From: Hyphomicrobiales bacterium
GTDB taxonomy: Bacteria; Pseudomonadota; Alphaproteobacteria; Rhizobiales; Aestuariivirgaceae
DNA: 11,262 nt
Direction of reading: 5' to 3'
NCBI GenBank assembly: GCA_027030295.1
Contig: JALVFB010000158.1
Span: 1 to 11,262, forward strand
Position numbers and translations under genes: made by a program. The notes beneath the pieces were generated by a model that was not told the origin of the DNA, did no database searches, and was given only the letters and a program-made list of their open reading frames with translations. Shown piece after piece: positions 7,598 through 11,262 of this stretch (position 1 is the first letter of the stretch; every line of letters begins with the position of its first letter).

Positions 7598-7623
7598 AAA
7601 AAAGGCGGCCCCGGCGGGCCGCC
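7598..7623 (-). terminator. Intrinsic terminator of ccoN1
   Basis: On the minus strand an 8-bp GC stem (GGCGGCCC/GGGCCGCC, plus coordinates 7604-7611 and 7616-7623) with a 4-nt loop is followed directly by six T residues (7603-7598). It starts 52 nt after the ccoN1 stop. It has all the features of a Rho-independent terminator and separates ccoN1 from the ccoN2OQP unit. Confidence 0.85.
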
Positions 7624-7675
7624 CCCTTTTCGCGCGATTCGCCACAAGCGCGGCGATTTGCCGCGAGAGTCAACC

Positions 7676-9295
7676 TCAGGCGCCAACCGCCGCCACGGCG
7701 GACGCCGGACGGGCGATGGGCTCGCGGGCCTCGCCGCGCACGGTGCGCCAGACGTTGTAGGCCATGAGCAGGCCGCCGGCGAGATAGAGCATGCCGCCGA
7801 TGGCGCGGATGACGTAATAGGGATGCATGGCCTCCACCGTCTCGGCGAAGGAGTAGACCAGGAAGCCCTGATCATCATACTCGCGCCACATCAGGCCCTG
7901 GGTGATGCCGGACACCCACATGGCCGCCGCATAGAGCACGATGCCCAGCGTCGCCAGCCAGAAGTGCCAGCTCACCAGCCGCACCGAATAAAGCCGCCCC
8001 TTTCCGAACAGGTGGGCCGTCAGGTAGTAGAGCGAGCCCATGGAGATCATGCCAACCCAGCCGAGCGCGCCGGAGTGCACGTGGCCGATCGTCCAGTCGG
8101 TGTAGTGCGAGAGCGCGTTGACCGACTTGATGGCCATCATCGGGCCCTCGAAGGTGGACATGCCGTAGAAGGCCACGGCGATCACCATCATGCGCAGGAT
8201 CGGGTCGGTGCGCAGCTTGTCCCAGGCGCCGGAGAGCGTCATCAGGCCGTTGATCATGCCGCCCCAGGAGGGCATCCACAGGATCACCGACATGACCATG
8301 CCCAGCGTCTGCACCCAGTCGGGCAGCGCGGTGTAGTGCAGGTGGTGCGGGCCGGCCCAGATGTAGGTGAAGGTGAGCGCCCAGAAGTGGATGATGGACA
8401 GCCGGTAGGAATAGACCGGGCGTTCGGCCTGCTTGGGGATGAAGTAATACATCATGCCGAGGAAGGCGGCGGTGAGGAAGAAGCCCACCGCGTTGTGGCC
8501 ATACCACCACTGGGTGATGGCGTCCGGCGCGCCGGAGAGCAGCGAATAGCTCTTGGCGCCGAAGGGCGAGACGGGCAGCGCCAGGTTGTTGCCGATGTGG
8601 AGCATGGCGATGGTGACGATGAAGGAGAGATAGAACCAGTTCGCCACGTAGATGTGCTTCACCTTGCGCTTCACGATGGTGCCGAAGAAGAGCAGGAAAT
8701 AGCACACCCACACCACCGCCAGCCACAGATCCACATACCATTCCGGCTCGGCGTATTCGCGGCTCTGGGTGATGCCCAGCACATAGCCGGAGATGGCCAG
8801 CAGCAGGAACAGCTGATAGCCCCAGAAGACAAACCAGCGCATGTTCCCGAAAGGCAGCCTTGCCTTGTTGGTGCGTTGCACCACGTAGAGCGAGGTGGCG
8901 ATGAGCGCGTTGCCGCCGAAGCCGAAGATGACCAGCGTGGTATGCACCGGGCGCAGGCGGCCGAAGTTGCCGAACTCGCCGAAGTTCAGCCACGGCCAGG
9001 CCAGCTCCGAGGCCACGAAAACGCCCATGGAGAAGCCGACGATGGCCCAGAACACGGCGGCGATGGTGCCGGCGCGCACCACGTCCAGATAATAGCCGTC
9101 CTCCTCACCGGACGCCCTTTCATGGCCGCCGAAGGTATCGCGCGCCAGCCAGAACAGGCCCAGCAGCATGCCGGCGAACAACATCCAGGCATGAATGTAA
9201 AACCCCATGTCCCGTGCACGCGCCACCAGCAACAGCGCCAGCACGCCAAAGGCGCCAAGCAGGCCCATCAGGCCAAACCGCATGGAAGTGCTCAT
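7676..9295 (-). CDS. ccoN: Orphan CcoN paralogue (ccoN1), catalytic subunit of cbb3 oxidase without its own ccoO/ccoP
   Basis: The 539-residue product is a full-length CcoN. All catalytic residues are kept, shifted by one from the operon copy: H118 and H407 (haem b), H267, H317 and H318 (CuB), Y311 (cross-linked Tyr), E383 and H405 (haem b3). It differs from CcoN2 mostly in the first 115 residues, in the region near 57-75 ([14 protein letters not shown] in place of [12 protein letters not shown]), and in the C-terminal tail. The ATG at 9295 follows AAAGAGGG; the frame is open to 9370 but the extra residues are not family-like. No ccoO, ccoQ or ccoP follows: a strong terminator closes the gene. 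It may form hybrid oxidases with the operon CcoO/CcoP, as orphan CcoN proteins do in Pseudomonas aeruginosa. Its promoter region shows no clear FNR/FixK box. Confidence 0.96.
   Translation of the reverse strand: MSTSMRFGLMGLLGAFGVLALLLVARARDMGFYIHAWMLFAGMLLGLFWLARDTFGGHERASGEEDGYYLDVVRAGTIAAVFWAIVGFSMGVFVASELAWPWLNFGEFGNFGRLRPVHTTLVIFGFGGNALIATSLYVVQRTNKARLPFGNMRWFVFWGYQLFLLLAISGYVLGITQSREYAEPEWYVDLWLAVVWVCYFLLFFGTIVKRKVKHIYVANWFYLSFIVTIAMLHIGNNLALPVSPFGAKSYSLLSGAPDAITQWWYGHNAVGFFLTAAFLGMMYYFIPKQAERPVYSYRLSIIHFWALTFTYIWAGPHHLHYTALPDWVQTLGMVMSVILWMPSWGGMINGLMTLSGAWDKLRTDPILRMMVIAVAFYGMSTFEGPMMAIKSVNALSHYTDWTIGHVHSGALGWVGMISMGSLYYLTAHLFGKGRLYSVRLVSWHFWLATLGIVLYAAAMWVSGITQGLMWREYDDQGFLVYSFAETVEAMHPYYVIRAIGGMLYLAGGLLMAYNVWRTVRGEAREPIARPASAVAAVGA
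7818..7900 (-). repeat. 83-bp exact direct repeat shared with ccoN2 (copy in ccoN1)
   Basis: Identical to 5704-5786 in the same orientation. The following run 7911-7978 is identical to 5797-5864. With further near-identical stretches up to about 8590, the two genes offer a substrate for homologous recombination that would delete the 2.1 kb between them and fuse ccoN1 to ccoN2. Confidence 0.95.
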
Positions 9296-9365
9296 TGATC
9301 GACCCTCTTTCCGCTTCGTCCGGGCACGCGTCAGACCCTGCGGATAGAAGACGCATGCTCCCCGT

Positions 9366-9386
9366 TTCACCCGTATGCGGGGTGAA
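9366..9386. promoter_or_regulatory. Dyad upstream of ccoN1, possible operator
   Basis: TTCACCC (9366-9372) and GGGTGAA (9380-9386) form a perfect 7-bp inverted repeat with a 7-nt spacer, centred 81 bp upstream of the ccoN1 ATG. It sits where an operator or activator site might be. It is not an FNR/FixK box, and I do not recognise the binding protein. It could also be a chance hairpin. Confidence 0.35.
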
Positions 9387-9508
9387 GACGAACTGTCGCT
9401 TTGTTGCGGCCGCGTCGCGCTTCCCCCATCACGGCGCGGTCATGGTGCATGGATACGCCCGCGCGGCGGACGTGGGGCGCTCATTTCGCCATGCGGACAA
9501 GACAGAAT

Positions 9509-9538
9509 GCCGCGCCGGGAAACCGGCCCTGGCGCGGC
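9509..9538 (-). terminator. Stem-loop downstream of the universal stress protein gene
   Basis: Arms 9509-9516 and 9531-9538 (GCCGCGCC/GGCGCGGC) pair perfectly, and inner GGG/CCC can extend the stem with a bulge. It begins 29 nt after the stop codon of the stress protein gene on the minus strand. The following bases are only moderately T-rich, so it is a weak terminator candidate. Confidence 0.45.
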
Positions 9539-9567
9539 CCCGGATGATGCGGAAAAGTGGCGTATTT

Positions 9568-10401
9568 TCAGTGCGCCATGAACACGGGCAGGGTCATGTC
9601 GCGCAAAAGCCGCTGGGTGGCGCCGCCAAAGACGTATTCGCGCAGGCGCGAATGGCCCCAGGCGCCGGAAACCAGCAGGTCGGCGTTGCCTTCCCCGGCG
9701 TGGGCGAGCAGCGTCTGCCCCGGCGTGCGCCCAGCGCTGTTGAGGCGCACGGCCTCGGCCGGCACCTCGTGGCGTTTCAGCGCCGCCACCATGTCGGCCA
9801 GCGGATCGTGATCGCCATTTTGCCGCTCCGGCGGATCGACCCACACGATCTCCACGCGCTTCGCCCGCCACAGCAGGGGCAGCGAATCGTGCAGCGCGCG
9901 GGTGGCCTCGCGGGTGTCGTTCCAGCCCACGACCACGTGGTCGAACTTCGTCTCGCGCTGGCCGGAGCGCGGCACGAACAGCACCGGCCGGCCGGTTTCC
10001 ATCACCAGGCGGTCGGCGAAGTCGGCCTCCTCGTCGGGCTCTTCCTCGGCCGGCGGCTGGGCGGCGATGACCAGATCGCGCGGGCGGGCCATCTCGATGA
10101 CGGCGTCGGCCACCAATGGCGTGAAACTCTCGAACAGGTGCCAGCCATGCTCCACGCCCTGCTCGGCACAGGCCTGCTCGAAGGCCGCGCGCACCTCCTC
10201 GCCACGCTGGCGAAAGACCTTGCGCTGGGCCTCGAAGACCTCCGGCGGCACGTGCACCGTCACCACCGGATAAAGCCTCAGCGCCGGCACCACATAGAGT
10301 CCGTCCAGCCGGCTGCCGAAATGTTTCGCCAGGCGCGCGGCGAAGCGGCTGAGCGGTCCGCGCATGTCATAATCATTGAGGGTGACGAGGAGATTCTTCA
10401 T
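9568..10401 (-). CDS. Tandem universal stress protein (UspA superfamily)
   Basis: The 277-residue product contains two Usp (Rossmann-like) domains: residues 1-145, starting MKNLLVTLND, and 152-277, starting KFDHVVVGWNDT. The second domain keeps the nucleotide-binding loop G-x2-G-x9-G-G (G246, G249, G259, G260) in SGAWGHSRLREYVFGG, although the usual Ser/Thr after the last Gly is replaced. The first domain has an acidic stretch (AEEEPDEEADF, 118-128) where that loop would be, so it probably does not bind ATP. Tandem Usp proteins are cytoplasmic and often induced by low oxygen or respiratory stress. The ATG at 10401 follows GGGAGGG. The gene diverges from the COG2187-type gene, with an FNR/FixK-type dyad in between. 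Its exact role cannot be read from the sequence. Confidence 0.9.
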   Translation of the reverse strand: MKNLLVTLNDYDMRGPLSRFAARLAKHFGSRLDGLYVVPALRLYPVVTVHVPPEVFEAQRKVFRQRGEEVRAAFEQACAEQGVEHGWHLFESFTPLVADAVIEMARPRDLVIAAQPPAEEEPDEEADFADRLVMETGRPVLFVPRSGQRETKFDHVVVGWNDTREATRALHDSLPLLWRAKRVEIVWVDPPERQNGDHDPLADMVAALKRHEVPAEAVRLNSAGRTPGQTLLAHAGEGNADLLVSGAWGHSRLREYVFGGATQRLLRDMTLPVFMAH

Positions 10402-10718
10402 GGCGCCCTCCCTTGCCGTTCGAGCCGGAAATGGTGCCCCTTGATCTGCATATGGGCACGGGGAGCGCAAACGAAAAGAGAGGGCAACAGGCTGCAGCGG
10501 AAAGAGGGGGAACGAAGCGACAGCCGATGTCTCTCGCAATCCACAGCCTGCGCCCTCTCCACGTGTCCGGCGTCGATTGCCGCCGGGCACGAGGGTTTTC
10601 TGGCATGGGCGCGGAATCGCCGCCTTGACGTGCGTCAATTGGCCCCATGGGATGTGCATTTTTTCTTTTCCCGCCGCCCGGAAGAGCCTACATCCATGGT
10701 CGGAAAGGGAGAAAACCC
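10402..10718. other. 317-bp divergent promoter region between the usp gene and the COG2187-type gene
   Basis: I see no gene in this stretch. The one clear element is the TTGAC-N4-GTCAA dyad at 10625-10638. A loose half-match TTGAT-CTGC-ATATG near 10440-10455 is too weak to count. A T-rich patch at about 10659-10668 lies where the -10 region of the plus-strand gene could be, but it is not a good hexamer. Confidence 0.65.
10625..10638. promoter_or_regulatory. FNR/FixK-type operator in the usp / COG2187 divergent region
   Basis: TTGAC-GTGC-GTCAA is a perfect 5-4-5 dyad, with the same half-sites as the site before ccoN2. Its centre is about 87 bp upstream of the plus-strand ATG at 10719, which suits activation from -41.5 with a start of transcription near 10673. 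It is about 230 bp from the usp start, so it could serve that gene only with a long leader. The shared half-sites suggest one regulator for both promoters. Confidence 0.7.
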
Positions 10719-11262
10719 ATGGGCGCTCCGGCACAAGGGCGGCAGGCGGAAGTGGTGCGGTTCCTGTGCGATCCGGCCCATTGGCCGGGGGCGGTGAGGC
10801 ACGTGGAGCACCTGCAGACGCACATCTCGCACCTGTTCCTGGGCGGCGAGATGGCGCTGAAAATGAAGAAGGCGCTGAAGCTGCCCTATCTCGACTTTTC
10901 CACGCCGGAAAAGCGCGAACATTACTGCCGCCGGGAGCTGGAAGTGAACGCGCGGTTCTCGCCGGAGATCTACCTGGGGCTTTCGCGGGTGGCGCGGCTC
11001 GAGGACGGGCGGCTGGCGCTCGATCCGCCGGAGACGGCGGGCGAGACGGTGGAATGGCTGGTGCGCATGCGGCGCTTCGCGCAAGAGGCCATTCTGGCCA
11101 ATCGGCTGGTGGAAACGCCGCCCGACGCGGCGCTGGCGCGGCAACTGGCGGCCATGGCCTGCGCCGCGCACCGGCGGGCGGAGACGCGGCATGATGCCGA
11201 TTCATTCGCCACGCTGATGCACGTGTGGCGGCAGGTGCGCGACGCGCTCCTTCCGCAGGCGG
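10719..11262 (+). CDS. COG2187-type aminoglycoside phosphotransferase-like/ATP-binding protein (N-terminal 181 residues, cut by window edge)
   Basis: The visible part carries the characteristic N-terminal signature of this family: HVEHLQTHISHLFLGGE at 28-44, Lys-rich ALKMKKALKLPYLDFSTPEKR at 46-66, and YCRRELEVNARFSPEIYLGL at 69-88. Members have an N-terminal kinase-like (aminoglycoside phosphotransferase fold) half and a C-terminal P-loop ATPase half; the catalytic loop and P-loop would be to the right of the window. The substrate is unknown and drug resistance should not be assumed. The ATG at 10719 follows AAGGGAG; an ATG at 10696 is in another frame. Transcription away from the usp gene, with an FNR/FixK-type dyad upstream, suggests a low-oxygen role. 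The Mycobacterium tuberculosis protein Rv2004c, next to the Usp protein Rv2005c in the DosR hypoxia regulon, is a comparable pairing from memory. Confidence 0.85.
   Translation, partial: MGAPAQGRQAEVVRFLCDPAHWPGAVRHVEHLQTHISHLFLGGEMALKMKKALKLPYLDFSTPEKREHYCRRELEVNARFSPEIYLGLSRVARLEDGRLALDPPETAGETVEWLVRMRRFAQEAILANRLVETPPDAALARQLAAMACAAHRRAETRHDADSFATLMHVWRQVRDALLPQA

Larger units (their letters stand above)
7182..7675. other. 494-bp gene-free region between ccoN1 and ccoN2OQP
   Basis: I see no convincing gene here on either strand. It holds the ccoN1 terminator (7598-7623), a perfect FNR/FixK-type dyad (7489-7502), and a leader of roughly 270-300 nt before ccoN2. The leader has only short dyads, for example CCCGATCGGG near 7226-7235, and no riboswitch that I recognise. 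The frames that cross it are antisense shadows of the ccoN genes. Confidence 0.7.

Noticed and set aside
4596..7760. Very long plus-strand open frame (over 1000 codons) across ccoP, ccoO and ccoN2
   Set aside because: It is antisense to well-supported genes, its product is rich in His, Arg, Gly and Ala with no domain, and it exists because GC-rich codon usage leaves few stops on the opposite strand.
7562..9298. Long plus-strand open frame across ccoN1, partly repeated in the frame opposite ccoN2
   Set aside because: The repeated peptide is only the antisense reading of the duplicated ccoN sequence.
10440..10455. Possible FNR box TTGAT-CTGC-ATATG near the usp start
   Set aside because: The right half-site matches only two of five positions, so it is not distinguishable from chance.
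10635..11205. Minus-strand open frame continuing the usp frame upstream, and others opposite the COG2187-type gene
   Set aside because: They oppose a plus-strand gene with clear family signatures, and the usp gene has a strong ribosome binding site at 10401.
10719..11262. Aminoglycoside resistance gene
   Set aside because: The family shares the phosphotransferase fold, but the N-terminal signature is that of COG2187 proteins of unknown substrate; no resistance role is supported.

Overview
The window is GC-rich chromosomal DNA that looks alphaproteobacterial. It holds a cbb3-type (high-affinity, microaerobic) cytochrome c oxidase locus in the order seen in Rhizobiales and relatives (fixNOQP-fixGHI equals ccoNOQP-ccoGHI), with FNR/FixK-type dyads at likely promoters. 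I could not assign a genus. Nearly everything is on the minus strand, so the locus reads from right to left.

Layout from the right edge: a plus-strand gene (10719 to the edge, incomplete) encodes the N-terminal part of a COG2187-type phosphotransferase-like/ATP-binding protein. It diverges from a minus-strand tandem universal stress protein gene (9568-10401), and a perfect TTGAC-N4-GTCAA dyad lies between them. Next comes an orphan second copy of the catalytic subunit gene, here called ccoN1 (7676-9295), with its own strong intrinsic terminator. A 494-bp gene-free stretch follows with another perfect TTGAC-N4-GTCAA dyad. Then comes the compact structural operon ccoN2 (5574-7181), ccoO (4809-5555), ccoQ (4623-4799) and ccoP (3749-4630), followed by a stem-loop. 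A 250-bp promoter region with an imperfect FNR/FixK box leads into the assembly operon ccoG (1980-3497), ccoH (1427-1918) and ccoI (1210 to the left edge, cut just inside the CPC metal-site motif).

How it works together: CcoN (haem b, haem b3-CuB), CcoO (monohaem c), CcoQ (small helix) and CcoP (dihaem c) form the oxygen reductase. CcoI is the P1B-type copper ATPase, CcoG the Fe-S cupric reductase-like protein and CcoH the small membrane assembly factor, all needed to build the copper-haem centre. The stress protein and COG2187 genes probably belong to the same low-oxygen response.

The genes themselves are well known families. The less ordinary parts are: the catalytically intact orphan ccoN1, with long exact nucleotide matches to ccoN2; unusually large perfect inverted repeats in both gaps of the ccoGHI operon (a 26-bp-arm palindrome enclosing two further hairpins, a 16-bp-arm hairpin, and an 11-bp hairpin beside one that overlaps the ccoH ribosome binding site); and the pairing of usp and COG2187 genes around an oxygen-type regulatory dyad. 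I found no RNA gene, CRISPR array, insertion sequence or clearly new multi-gene system.
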